Origin: Elmis aenea
Taxonomy: Eukaryota; Arthropoda; Insecta; Coleoptera; Elmidae
DNA length: 64,000 nucleotides
Reading direction: 5' to 3'
NCBI GenBank assembly: GCA_947652605.1
Contig: OX393579.1
Coordinates: 5,456,001-5,520,000, forward strand
Part shown: positions 32,379-47,300 of the stretch, in pieces
Layout: each line of letters opens with the position of its first letter
Position numbering within the stretch: position 1 is the stretch's first letter
Made by a program: the position numbers and the translations under genes
The notes under the pieces: generated by a model
What the model was told of the DNA's origin: nothing
The model's database searches: none
Seen by the model: only the letters and a program-made list of their open reading frames with translations

Positions 32379-35300
32379 CTAAAACAAAACAATTAACGAT
32401 TGCAGGGATTTCGTAAAACAGCCCAATCCAATTTTCAACAAACTGTTATTCAAAAGTCTACAGACCTGTAGGGAATGGTCACCAATCTCTTCCGTTCGAA
32501 TCTACCAAACTGCAACGGAGACTGATCCAGCGCTATATACATTTTAATCGAGGAATGCACAGATAATAATACTGATAAAGGTTCGACGGAAAGGCTTCGC
32601 AGAGTAAGAGGCCGGGCTAGAACGATGGACTCCCATCGAATGTAATCAGGAATGCCAACCGACACAGAACTCACGTTGTGCATTATATGCTGAGGGCGTT
32701 TCGGCCATAATACTAAATTTGTAGGTATGAATACTGATAGATATTCCATTAATTTTGTGACATAGATGTCTTCTATGTATGTGGAAAGTGGCTCGACGTT
32801 GACTTTAACATCTTTTATTTCTGAAATGCAAAAATACATAAAACAAAATAGTGATGTGATAGTGCCAGAGCTGAAAAAATTATTTTGGAAAAGTATTTAA
32901 ATAACAAATACTTCAACCATAACCACCCGTAGTGGGGGGCAAGATGGGGCATTAGTACTCCCCCTAGATTTGATTTGATTTTTAAAGATACAGTTTTACA
33001 TTCAAAATATTGTAATAAATCAGTTATGTTATTAAAACATGAATTTTTTGCCCCCCCCTGAAAAAAAATTTATGTGCGCCCATGACTTCAACTTTTTAAA
33101 GTACTCAAACAAAAACATTTAAAATTTCAATAACATTCAGCTCTAGGTTCCACTATAAATACATTAACTTAATTTAAAACAGTTCCTTGGCGAGAAAAAG
33201 ATGCAAGTTTTTCTTACTTGCGACCCATGGGCATCCGCAAGGGAGGGCAAACGGGGCACTTGTCCCCCCTGGAATCGAGTAAAAATGAAATATGTGAAAA
33301 TACTTGTAAAAACATCATAAAAACTATATTATAATTTGCTTTATGCTTTGCCCCCCTGGAAAATGTTCTGCGGACGCCCATGTTGAGACCTGTAATATTT
33401 ATAAAAAAACTGACCTGTTACGTTTCTATCTTGCACCATATCTCTCCAAGTCTCTAGATTAAACAGACAAGTTATTAAAGCACCTTCCTGTGCAGCGTTG
33501 ACCCACTGCATGATGGACGTGTTAAGCGTTTTCAAATTTTGACTAGATTTTTGCTCTTGACCTCCCAAGACCACAGGGAAATCAAAACCTCCCCTGTAAT
33601 ACAGCTGGTTATCAAACTGCATCGCTGAAATACTCAGCGTGACTTCCATCACCTAAAAACAAATGAAAACACAGCATTAGTTAAACAAAACATTGTTTTA
33701 AGAGATTATCAAAACAATTACCCAAAAACAAATGCAAGCACAACATTGGCTTAATACAGTTGAACAAAAGATTGTTTTAAGAAATGATCAAAACATTTTC
33801 CAGACAATGAAATTTTTCTGGCTTATAATTAACGTGCTGATTTGCACTACAATAAAAAAAAAAGAAAAGATAAACAGTTGCAATCATGGTGCTTTGCATG
33901 TTTTAAACAATCCATTGACATCGGTATATAGACGAGAAAATTAAATTTATACCTAAATTATTCAGTTTCACATATTATAAAAATTTTGTGTAACAAGATA
34001 TTTTTAATGCAATATTAAGTGGTGACATTCATTTGTTAAAACACTATCAAGATTATAAAATCTGCATTTGTTTTAAACAATAACCACAAGTCACTTGACA
34101 TAATAAATAAACAAACTTTGGTCATCTCACATTTTCTTGGTGAAATAAAAATGAATTCATTTGTTAAAACACAAACCTGCATTTGTTTTAAACAATAACG
34201 ACAAATTACTTGACATAATGAACAAATAGATTTTGATCATCCCACATTTTACTTGTGAAATTAAAAATTCACCGGTGGATAAGATTGTTCATCCACCACA
34301 TGGAACTCTTGTTGATTTAAAGACATTAAAATATACTTACATCGGAATGTGATGCAATAACGACAATATCTTCGCAAGTTATGCTCACTATCTCAGTTTT
34401 TTCTGCCATCGTGTTATTCAAATCATCGATCAAAGTTAAAGTCAGTTCTTTGAGAAATGCTACGGCCTTGATATTCGCCCAATTTTTGCCCATAAAGTGC
34501 AAGGGACTCACAAGCGACTGTGAAATCATAGATTTACTTGCGATGGAATCTGTCATGTTGGATATACTGGAATGCTCTAGCAGAGGCGGCAGAGTTTGTA
34601 TTCCATACTGACCACGAGGATATGATGTTCCCGCATTATTGACTAAGGACAAAGGGCTTTCCTTAGCACTTATGTATGTTGTCATAACCGATGTGCTGCT
34701 AGTACTTTCCTGCAAAATAAAAAAACAGTTGCACGAAAAAATATTTTTAGAAGCAAATATTATACAGTTGCCCAAAATCGCCTCATGAATCTAAAAAAAC
34801 TGAGTCAGTTAAAAATGTAAACAATCGGAAAAGGGCATTTGTTTTTTTGATTTTTTAGGTGATAATCAATTTTTTCTTTCTTTGATGCCAATGACTATAA
34901 CAGAAAATTCCAGTATTTCACTTTCCACACTCTTTTGTTTTTAGGTGTAAATTAACAAAAACAAAGAAATAGTTTCTGATATATCTTCAAATGTTTTCTA
35001 GGAGATTGTCAACTTTTTTTGGAAGTGATGTCAATTAGTGCAGGAACTATTAAATGACCATTGTTTTTGCTACAAAAACAAAATTTGCTACGTATTGTGA
35101 TGCCTGGCATCAATTATTTTAATTTTACTTCAGTGTTATTTCATTTCAAATTTGTTGATAAACTTGTACGTCATACTTAGAACACACTACTCATACGCAA
35201 ATGTGCTCATAGAAGAGATGGACAAGGATACAACTACAATAAAAACAGATAACAGGGACCAAAATCTTGGGACAATCGAAAAATAAAGAAGTTTTTTATG

Positions 35301-38300
35301 AATGTTGTTGTGTTTCATTTATTTCTTACTGTGTAATAATTGCTCTGCATATTACGTAAAACAATGTTTAAGGGCGAACCACTATACAAAAAAAGACAAT
35401 CACAAGCCAAAATTAACAAAAATAAATATAGGAGTAATAAGTACTCTTCCACAACAGTGCTGCCAATATACAGGGTGGTCCAAATTCGATGGGATTACAT
35501 GGGTATGTCGCTTAATATTTAAGATAGAGAACCGGTTAAATTACCAAAAATGTTTTTTGAGACAAACCGGTTTCAAAAATATTCTATCATTTTTGAGTTA
35601 TTAGAAAAAAGTGTTTTTTTTTTGGGTCATACTTATTTGTGTCATATCTTTGTTATTGTTGTAAACATCAAAAAAGTTGGTGTAGATAATTTTTAGATAT
35701 TTTTATGTAAAATTCGATTATACTAAACAATTTTTTTTTCGCTCGCCCTTAAAAAGTTATAGCGCAAATTTACCTTTTTCCATATGGAAGCTATAGTTGA
35801 CTATGACCTATTTAAATTCCATATTTTTTTCTAATTCCAAATATGTATTGATGTATTTATACGCAAGTTACGAAGGGTTTTAGTCTTTTTTAAGGTGCCT
35901 GTCCACGTGAGAGTAAACAACTCTCGATAGCAGCGTCGCCAAGGATACAGCCCCTGAGAGTAACTCGCGATTGGCTGTATCCTTGGCGACGCTGCTATCG
36001 AGAGTAGTTTACTCTCACGTGGACAGGCACCATTAAAGACCAACATACGTTGTGAAAACAAAAAAAAAGGTTTTACACCTTGTTTTTTTTTGTTTTCACA
36101 GCCTACAATATTTTTCTTTGAAAAAAAAAAAAATTAAAAACCCTTGTAACTTGCGTATTATTGAAAATAAATACATCAACCCTTATATATTTGGAATGAG
36201 AAACAAATAAGGAATTTAAATAGGCCACAGCCAAACTATAGCTTTCATTTAAAAAAAAGGTAAGTTTGTGTCATAATTTTTGAACGGTGTGAAAAAAAAT
36301 TTTCTTAGTACCATCGAATTTTACATAAAAATATCTAAAAATAATCTCTATAAATTTTTTCGACATTTGCAACAATAACGGAGATATGACACATTATTAA
36401 TATGACAAAAAAAAACTCTTTTTACAATAACTCGAAAACCGAAAATGATGGAATATTTTTGAAAACGGTTCTGAGTTTGTCTCAAAAAACTGCACATTTT
36501 TGGTAATTTAACCATTTCTCCATCTCGAATATTAAGCGAGATACCCATGTAATCCCATCGAATTTGGACCACCCTGTACTCTTCCACTACAGTGCTGCCA
36601 ATGTACAGTAAGTATCATAATAATTATCCACACTTACCAATAATTCGTTAAGCAATTCCCCTTTCTTCAACTTTTCATTTTCGTGCATCGACAAACGAAC
36701 TCGAATATCCTTCGCACTAACTTCAATCTGCAAAAAATCATTAAAAAAACGTATATCCCCAAGGCAATTACCATGGGAGTCCGCAGAAAATTTTACTGGG
36801 GGGCAAAGCATAGAGACAAATAATAATATATATAAATTTTTAATTTTTAGGATTTATTTTTACAAGTACTATTTTTAACTCGTTCCCGGGGGGGGGGGCA
36901 AGTGCCCCGTTTGCCCCCCCTTCGGACGCCCATGGCAGTTACACATACCTGGCTGATAGAATCCACAACAACGATCGTGGCATGAATAGAATTGATTATG
37001 GTTACTTTAACGTCACCAAAGAACGGTACACGAACGAACTGATCATTATAATTTGTAACGTTGACAGGAGTGGACCACTGAAAGCCTACGGGATCCCCTG
37101 TAAAGATATTTTAAGCCGCTACAACTACGCAATTATCGTTTCGTTACCTTCCGGATCGGCTGCAAGGACCAGTTTTTCGACGAAGGCGGTGTGCGAAATG
37201 TCCGGGAATTTTTCCGAGTACGTCGGCATCGAGTAATATTCGCTGCTGTGGCTGGCAATCGTATGTAGCCATCTGAAGTGTTGGCAATCGGCGACGGTGA
37301 GATTTGTTTCACTGCCGGCATGTTGAGAGCAAAACAGTTTCGTTCCGGTTTTGTTTTCAATCAACAGCTGAGGATGTAGATCGTGATGAAGCGATAAACA
37401 AATTTGGCCTTTGTATTCTTGGGACGTTATCACCACAGGAACCTGATTAGAATTTTTTTTCCTTTAGCCACCAAACGTACATTTTTGTTGCAATTTCACA
37501 AGAATTTTTTTTTGCAGTGGTACTTACACTTTGCCCGATCATATTTACTGAAACATTTCTTCGACTCAATCCTTTATCTACGCGGATAGGACAAGACCAA
37601 CCTAGTTTGGGATGTGCCGAAAGTGCCAAATATAACGCAAAATCTGTGTTTGAATCAATTTCGTTTCCCAGAGTATACCATTGTATTATTGAAATCCCTG
37701 AGTTGCTGAAAAAAAAATGACTTCAGGCCATTTAGCTGTGTGAAAACCTTTCATGGTATTTTTTTTACACCTAGGCCAGAATTTTTCCACAGTTTATTAT
37801 GCTAAGTATACAGGGTGTCCCAGATAACATTTCCAGAATGGGGATCTCGCTTATTATAAGAGATACAGGTTTGCCTAAATTCGATGAATTATTTCCAAGT
37901 GTGAGAGGAGCCACAATCAATTTTTAAAAGAACAAAATTTCTCGTACTTCAGATGTTTTAGCAAAAAATGTGAAAATGTTGATTTTTTTTTCTCTCATAA
38001 CTTTTTTATTTTATTCATTAGATCAATTATATTAGTACTTTCTGAAGGTGCTTTAATTGAGATGTAACTGTTATTTTAGATTTTTTTATCACTTACCATT
38101 TTTGAGATATTACCCCTTATTTGTTTTTTTTTTATGGGCCGTGAAGTTGACTATGCAATAGTGAAATGTGCTTTTTTTCTCTCTTTTAAATGAGACGTCA
38201 CTTGCCATATCTATTTTTATAAATTACTATAAAATGTAGAAAAACAAATGATGCTGTCATTTGACAGTTAATTGGTTTTGTTTTGTTTTTCATAGATGGG

Positions 38301-41300
38301 TTGATAAGTGATTTGTTTGATATTGGAAATACGATTTTTCTTGATTTTCTGCGTTATTTATAAAAATAGATATGGCAAGTGATCTCTCAAATGAAAGAGG
38401 AAAAAATGCCCATTTAACTATTCAAAGTCAACTTGACGGCCCATAAAAGAAAATGAAATTAGTAGCAGATAGTGATTAAAAAAAATCTATAATAATATTT
38501 ACATTCTACACAAAATAGTGAAAAAAGTACCTAAAGAAAGTAAAAATAAAATTGAAATAATGATTAAGATTATTCAACATTTTCATATTTTTTAACTACA
38601 ACTTCTGAAGTATGAGATATTCTGTTCTTTAAACAATATATAGAAGCTACTTTCATATTTAAGAATAACTAATCCAATTTAAGCAAATCTGTATCTCTTA
38701 TAATAAGTGAGATCCCTATGCCGGTAATGTTATGTGCTATATTGGACAGCATGAACCAAACAACTAGAAACTATAGATCGTACAAGATATTTTTTCGTTT
38801 CAAAAATGTGTTACTGCTATTAAACATTTGAAAAACATCACCTACTCTAGCATAAACATTTTTTTGTGCAAATAACGATTCTTTACTTTAGATTACTTGA
38901 TTTTATCAAGTAAACTAAGCATTTTTCAAATGAATATAAATATAAATTGGGCTCTACTATACAATAAAACTTTTGCTTGTTCAACCCAAGCTCTATACCT
39001 TAAATTAGGAAATATTTCCACAGGGGCTCGAATTAAGAGGTACACTCTCTAGATTTAAAAAATTCTTTACAAGTAATAAAATATTAGATTTTTAATTACA
39101 AAAGAACTTACCTTTTTTGCATATGTGGTGCAATAGTGAACGAATGTTTCTCCATATGTCTGGGCATGTTGTACATATCTTCATCATCGGGAACAGCGAT
39201 GCACACGACATGTAACTGCATCGACATGTAATTCGTTAAAATATGGGTCGAAGAAACTTTCAGCAGTCTTATTTCGTTGATCACACTACTTGTAATTGAC
39301 ACCATGCAGATCTGTAAAATTTAAAGGTTTAAAAATTTCATTTCCGAGTTTCATCCTCAAAAATTTCATTCCCAAAAATCAAAAATACAAAACTCATCCT
39401 CAAAAATTTAATTTCCAAAAGTTTTATCCCTAAAAATTTCATCTCCAAAAATCTAAAAAACTAAAATTTCATCCTCAAAATTTTAATACACTAAAATTTC
39501 ATCCCCAAAAATCTAAATAACAAAACTTTCATCCTCAAAATTTTAAAATAAAAAAATTTCATACTCAAAAATTTCATTTCCAAGTTTCATCCTCAAAAAT
39601 TTGAAACAAAAATTTCATTTCCAAGTTTCATCCTCAAAAATTTCATTTCCAAGTTTCATCCTCAAAAATTTGAAACAAAAATTTCATACCCAAAAATCTA
39701 AAATACAAAACTTTCATCCTCAAAAATTTAATTTCCAAAAGTTTTATCCTAAAAATTTGAAACAAAAATTTCATCTCCAAAAATCTAAAAAACTAAAATT
39801 TCATCCTCAAAATTTTAAAACACAAAAATTTCATCCTCAAAAATTTTAACATGCAAAAAGTTCATCTTCAACATTTTAAAATACAAAAAGTTCATCCTCA
39901 AAATTTTAAAATACAAAAAACATCGTCCTCAAAATTTTAAAATACAAAAATTCATCCTCAAAATTTTAAAATACAAAAATTTTATCACTGAAGTTTTTTT
40001 TTACATACATGTTGCGAACCACATTTGACCAAGGTCTTGATGTTCCCTTCCAGTGGAATAGTTCCCGTAATCGTCGGCATGTAAAAGGTTTGACTCCAAT
40101 CAGATTTTGAAAGTTGTAGGGGCAAAGAGTTGTTCCTTGATCCTCCAATCCTCACACATATGTGAAATGTTTCCTGTTGCACAAAAAAAGAAAACCATAC
40201 TATACTTTTCTATTACAAACAGCAATTTAAAAAAAATCGTATTCCTTTGGAAGTAGTCAATTTCTACAATGTTTTTATGTAACGTAATTTTAAAAAAAAA
40301 TTACCTCAAGTTTAGGAGGAGTAACAATGCCATGATGACAAATCCGACACAGTTCTTTGGCGTTGGCTATAATACCGATCGAACACCCCAAAGTATTGAC
40401 CAACAAACACCAAGGCAACAGCTCAACCAACAGGGCAGAAGAGTACAGGCATGCATTTTGATATCTCACCTACGAATAAAGAGTATAAAGACCATTTCGT
40501 TTTTAAAAAAATAAAAAATCTGCACACACTTGTACATGAGTCAGCGGTTGGTCCTCCGAGATCCACTCAATTTCGTCCAATTCGTCCCCGAAAAACGGCC
40601 ACTTGGGCTTTGAAAAATTGTTAATTACTTGCAGGATATCGTTTATGTCTTCCTTTTCGGGCTTCTTAAAAAATTGCTTTTGATCTACAAGACTATAATT
40701 TAACGGTACGTAAGGATTGGAAGTAGGGGTCCCACTTCTGTAAGAATAACAGTGAAATCACACAATTTCAACAATTAATTAATTAATACATAACTTTAAA
40801 CAAAATTAGATGGATGAATTCTCAATAAACTGAACGTACTAACAATTTTAAGAGCCTATTAATGTAAAAACTTTTTATTTAGCTTCTTAAGACAGAATTG
40901 TAGTTTAGTTCATATAGTTATCAACAAGAGAGCGGTACTCCACATGCATTTTCAATTGTTTATACAATGCTAAGTGTCTATAAAAAAATGTAATTGTGTA
41001 ATAACTTTTTGTTCAGTTCCTCAAGAGAGAATTGTAGTTAAGTTCATACAGTTATCAACAAGTACTCCACCTGCATTTTCAATTGTTTAGTAATTTAATA
41101 ACGTTATTGGACGTTTTAGGCATGTTGGATTTCAACATTTATTAAAATGCTGATTTTTGTTTCTTATCTCGGTTTGTTAACTTTAAATTGTTTCTTACAA
41201 AATTAAAAAATATCAACAATAATTGCTATAGCACAATGCATGTAAATAAAGAGGTGGTACATTCAGTTTAAGATGGTTGCATAACTACGATTTTTGATAG

Positions 41301-44300
41301 ACGTATGGGCATTAATAAAATTCCAAAAGTAAAGCAAAATTTCCATTTTTTAGGGCATAAATCGAACAAAAATTTTGCCATAAAATTATGTTAATAGTTA
41401 AATTTTTTTTTTAACTTACTCCAATTGGAAAGTGAGTTGATGTGAATGGTCGATTGTTCCAGGGCAATACAGCTGTTGATATTCTCCCCTGCCTTCCACG
41501 ATCGATTCGAGACGGACGCCCAAAGTTGGGGTTTCAATGTGCACCTTCGAACTCACAGGCAAATTTGAACGAACCATAAACAACGGCCACAGCATCGCTA
41601 ATATTTTGGCACCGTTTGGAAACTGTTGAACGACAATTCGACACCATATACTCAAAAACTGACCTCGTTCGTGCAATGGCACTGCAAAAACACGTATAGT
41701 ACACGGAACTGTTAAGAGTCGAAATTAGTCAATTACCTTTGACCAACCAAGGCTGAGCACATTTTGCGTTTTCCTCCAACGGTATATCCCCCGACCAAGC
41801 AGCTTCCAAACCAAAAAATCGTATACGCAAACTGAACCTTTTGTCCGTGTTTATTAGCAACGACGGGGGGACACTTTTACCGGCAAGAATATGACTGGGG
41901 GTCCTTTTAAATTCCTTGTCTTTATTTTCCTTCACGAGGGCGACAACTTTGAGTTCGAAATGCTCCAGCAGCATGTTGCATATAATCAACTGTCCGGAAA
42001 AAATGATCTGTTTTTGAGTTGCCGACACATTGTTAATCGTAACGACCACACAGCAGTTATTTTCCGGAGACACTTGACAAATTTCAGTGCCTTCTTGATC
42101 GATCTGAAACGGCTTAGACCAAACCCATCCGTTTTCTTCGAGCCCGACACGCAACGTCTGCCTGATTTTCTGCGAACGCCAACAATACAAATGGCAATAC
42201 CGCGACGGTAGCAATACATCTTCGTCGGTACCGGCCTGACCGAACCGTAAATTAATACCCGTGTCGTTGCAAATGATGTAGCACGTCATGACAATGAGTT
42301 CCGTTCGTGTTTCCTGCCCGCTTTTATTTTTCCAGCTTTGCTCCCACATTTGGGCACTTACAGCGAATGTGTGTCCCATGGACGGTCCGAATTTGAAGTT
42401 GATCGGCTTGGATATGAAATTTACAGTCAAATTTTTCGACATGCTGACTTCGAGTTTGGCCGAAAACGGTTCGATGAACGTTTGATCGGTCAAAAAGGCG
42501 TAGTCCAAAACCGAGCACTTTGTCGTGGTGCTGATGTCGAACGTAGCCGAATCGAAATTCCAACTAGCCAAGTAGGCCTTGGTGCTAATAAATGAAAGTG
42601 TGAGGAAGCATTGGGTTTCAGGCACGTCCAGATCCGAAGTGAACGATGACAGGAAGTCAGGCATTACGATCTCCAAAGACTTGTTGAAATGGTTGTAGAG
42701 AGAAATATTGATGGAGCCGATTTCGACGACAAAAGTGAGGTCAGGAACCAAATTTTTATTAAAATACGAGTCGATGCGCATGCAAGCAGCAAGAGCCCTT
42801 GGTGATATCAAAACTGGCAAGCGACCATATTCTCTTGCTTCCGTATTACTTTGCAGTGAACTTAGAACGACCCTCCACGTGCAAGCCACAATGGGTGGTG
42901 AATTATGGGGGAGCTGAAGGTGTTGCACTTCCGATTCCGACAACTGAAACTGGGAATATGCTCGGTAACATCCGTGGCAATCCGACCAATACTCCAAATG
43001 GCCTATGATTTGCTGGTCACAGTGACCATCCGACGATATTTTATACGGTACCGGAAATATCCTCACTTTGGTCAAAGCCCGAGGTTGCGGATATCGCCAA
43101 GCCATGACGCCTATCTTCTGGTTCCAAAACATGACTTGATACGGCAAAGGCAATTCTTCGGTGTTGTTGGTGTTCGCGTCGACAAACTGGAAGGCTCCTG
43201 CCCGGAGATCGTCTTTGTAATATTGCTCTTTATCCGAATGGAATAAGTTTACTTCGGAAATGCTAGTCGCCCGAGTACAAGTATCACCAAAAGAAGTACT
43301 GACGTTAGTATTTACATTGGAAAAAAAATCAGTGATTTCTTTTACCACCATTTCGACGCATTTAATTTGTTGCGGGCTAATATCCACCACGATACAGTCG
43401 GTTTCTGCCGAGACTTGGATCTGGGGGTCGCTGTACATGTTCTGCCACGAGTCCCAAAATAAGCAAACCTCGATAGTAGCCGTCCAAGGATTTAGCAGGA
43501 GTCTTGTAAAACCGTCTTTTGAGACGCCCAAAGTGAGATTTTCAAAAGTAACGACGTTGGTGAGACGTTCCGGCCTATTAGACATGGTCAAACGGTTTTC
43601 TAGTTTACCAATGCTTAGATTAACTTCAGGTCCGCTGTCCGTTTTGACAGCGAATACCATCTGGGCTAATTTAAGATTCCATACTGCAATACCGTGCAGT
43701 TGATTTTTTATTTCCTTGAATTTCGAATACGTCTCGGTTCCTGCATGTGATCCAGTATAGTTATGATCTATAACGGTTGGAGGTTTGGTTGCGCTACTGA
43801 ACAAAGAGCTTCTAGAGAGAGTCAAATCTTCAAAGGAACTCGTCATACTGCTTATGAATTTGTCTTTAATTATCATCAAATAATTCCATCGCGTTATAGA
43901 GCAGAGTATACGTGTCGGGCGACCGATCTCCACGGCCAATGAAGCCGGTTTACCGATACCACGGGTCAGTTTCAATGTGAAGAATGCCGGAGAAATACCC
44001 GTGTCTGGATTGGGGATGCCCGGTCTCGTTTCTAATAAACTTATGGCAAAGTCTCCTTCACATGGCACGCTTTTTAAGGGGGAGTATTCGGGGCCGCTGA
44101 TTTTCATGCAAACATCGAAACACGAAACTTGGAGTTTTTTGCTTATTTGATAACGGGAAAAGAAAACGTTTGGTTGCACGACTAAGAGATACACCAACGG
44201 TTGGAAATCTTTCATTTTTTTGAAGGGCTTTTCATCGATACTTCCTTCTTCGGAGCCTTCGTAGCCAGTTTCTCCTGTATCCTAAACATGAAATTAATTT

Positions 44301-47300
44301 TCGGTTCAGAAAACCGAATCTTAAAAATCCCTTTAAAAATAAATTACAAATATAATTGTTAACGAAAAAATTATAAGACTGACTCAAATATCAAATGGAT
44401 GCATGTATAGGGTGGTCCAAACTCAAAACCGTTTTCAAAAATATTCTGCCAATTCCGGTTTTTGAGTTATTAGAAAACAAGTGTTTTTTTGTCATATTTA
44501 TAATGTGTCATATCTCCGTTATTGTTGTAAATATTGAAAAATTGTATGGAGGTTATTATTAGATATTTTTACGTAGAATTCGATTATACTAAAACAAAAA
44601 ATTTTACACTCGCCATTGAAAAGTGATAACACAAACTTACCTTTTTTTAAATGGGAACGATAGTTAGCTATGACCTATTGAAATTCCTTATTTGTTTCTC
44701 ATTCCAAATATATAAGGGTTGATGTACTTATTTTCAATAATAAGCAAGTTACAAGGTTTTTAACTTTTTTTTTAAAGAAAAACATAGTAAGCTGTAAAAA
44801 CAAAAACAAAAAGTAAAACCTCATGTGGTATAAGTTACGAAGGTTTTTTAATTTGTTGTTGTGATAAACATTATAAGTTATATTGTTGTTTCTTGTTTAT
44901 CTTTTGTTCAAATATTTATCACAACAACAAATAAAACAACCTTCGTTACTTGTACCACATGAGGTTTTACATTTTGTTTTTTATTGTTTTCACAGCTTAC
45001 TGTTTCTCTTTAAAACAAAAAACGAAAAAACCTTCGTAACTAGCGTATTACTGAAAATAAATGAATCAATCCTTGTATATTAGGAATGAGAAAAAAATAA
45101 GGAATCAAAATAGGCCATAGCCAACTATAGCTTCCATTTAAAAAAGGTAAGTTTGTGTCATAACTTTTAAACGGCAAGCAAAAATTAAGTCCTACAGTAA
45201 AAAAAAATCACTTACACTTCTTGGGGAATGGCGAAATTTTGACTTTAAATTCTTAGAGTTCAGTGTATCCTTTTCATTCTGGTTGACAGACTGGTACAAT
45301 AATAAAGTAACTTTACCGCCCACCAGCAAAACTTCGATCGGTATGTTGTTGTAACTGCACGGTATTGGATTCGGTGGCCTAGGGAAAACCCCAAACGACC
45401 TGTCGCTGTTAGTGTTTTTCAAAATACTTCGGTCTACAGGTGCACCTGCAGATCCCACACTGTCCTAAAGTTAAAAAAAAATCAGGGTTTAATCAAAGTT
45501 GGAAGTTCAAAAAACAAAAAACTTTTTTTACCTTACGACTTTTCATGGAAAACGTGCTGCGTAATTCTGAAGTTTCAATGCCAGAATCTTTAGTTGCGTC
45601 GTATGCACTGAATTCTTCTTCCTCGAAACGAGACTGTTTGCCTTCGAAAATCGTATGATACGAAACAAGAATCTGGGGACGTTTGCTAACTTTCGAGTCA
45701 ACGAAAAACGGTTCAAATATAAACATCAATTCCGCTAAAAGAGACGACGCTAGCTGAATCTGGCCCAACGAAATATTTATATCAATGTCGGATGTACAAT
45801 TCACTTCTATGGAGTGGCCGCAAATCAAGGTATCCTTTTTGTAGACCATCGCCGGGGCCGCTATAATTGACAAGCTAAACCTACAGAAAAATCGGACAGT
45901 AATAATTAATGGATTCGCTTTTGAACTCGGCTTACTTTCGAATGACCGGCCACAAACTGAGATGCGGAGTGATGCTTAGTTTTCCTTCTTTCAGATTATT
46001 CCATTCGAGCGCCGGATTCTCGTTCATTGTTTTTAAATTCGAAGTGTGACCATGTTTGTTCAGTATGGGATCGAGTTCCACCCAAGTTCCTGTATGGATA
46101 CCCATTCCCACTACATCTAACTGATATTGGCGATCTTCAACTTCACTCCCTACAGAAACAAAAGAGTGCTACGTTGATTTACTGTTTTTTCATGGTCTTC
46201 TATGATAAAGTTAAAGAAACAAAAGAGTACTGCTTTGTTTCTTTGTTTTTTCTTGGTCTTCTATGATAAAGTTAAAGGAACAAAAGAGTACTGCTTTGTT
46301 TCATTGTTTTTTATGGTCTACTACTATGATATAGTTGAAGAAACAAAAGAGTACTGCTTTGTTTCATTGTTTTTTCTTGGTCTTCTATGATAAAGTTAAA
46401 GAAACAAAAGAGTACTGCTTTGTTTCATTGTTTTTTATGGTCTACTACTATGATATAGTTGAAGAAACAAAAGAGTACTGCTTTGTTTCATTGTTTTTTA
46501 TGGTCTACTACCATGATATAGTTGAAGAAACAAAAGAGTACTGCTTTGTTTCATTGTTTTTTCTTGGTCTACTATGATATAGTTAAAGAAACAAAAGATT
46601 ACTGCTTTGTTTCATTGTTTTTTCTTGGTCTTCTATTTATAAAGTTAAAGGAACAAAAGAGTACTGCTTTGTTTCATTGTTTTTTTTTTGTCTACTATGA
46701 CAAAGTTGAAGGAACAAAAGAGTACTGCTTTGTTTCATTGTTTTTCTTGGTCTTCTATGATAAAGGTAAAGAAACAAAAGAGTACTGCTTTGTTTCATTG
46801 TTTTTTTTTTTATGGTCTACTACGATATAGTTGAAGAAACAAAAGAGTACTGCTTTGTTTCATTGTTTTTTTTTGGTCTACTATGATATAGTTAAAGAAA
46901 CAAAAGAGTACTGCTTTGTTTCTGTTTTTTTATGGTATACTATGATATAGTTGAAGAAACAAAAGAGTACCACATTGTTAAATTGTTTTTTCAACGTCTA
47001 CTATATTACACTTTAAGAAACAAAAGATCGCCTGTAAGTAATTATTTTCAAAAATGGATTAATTAAACTGTATACTTTCTAAAAGCAAACAAATTAACTT
47101 TTTAATTACATCAAAGCCTACTACAATTGCTATTTAAATACTATACGAGCTCAATAAACATGCAGTGTCTACACTTTTTCATGAAAATTAGATAATTAAC
47201 TTTTTGGGCCGGAAATGTTCCTAAATTACTGCAAAATAAGTTTTACTTACCAGGAACATTTAAAATGCGTGCATGAGCGGCTTGCTGGTATATATCCGGC

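Noticed and set aside
46027..46830. Repetitive plus-strand frames rich in YCFVSLF
   Set aside because: Translations of the 62-bp minisatellite; intronic, no start context, no conserved domain.
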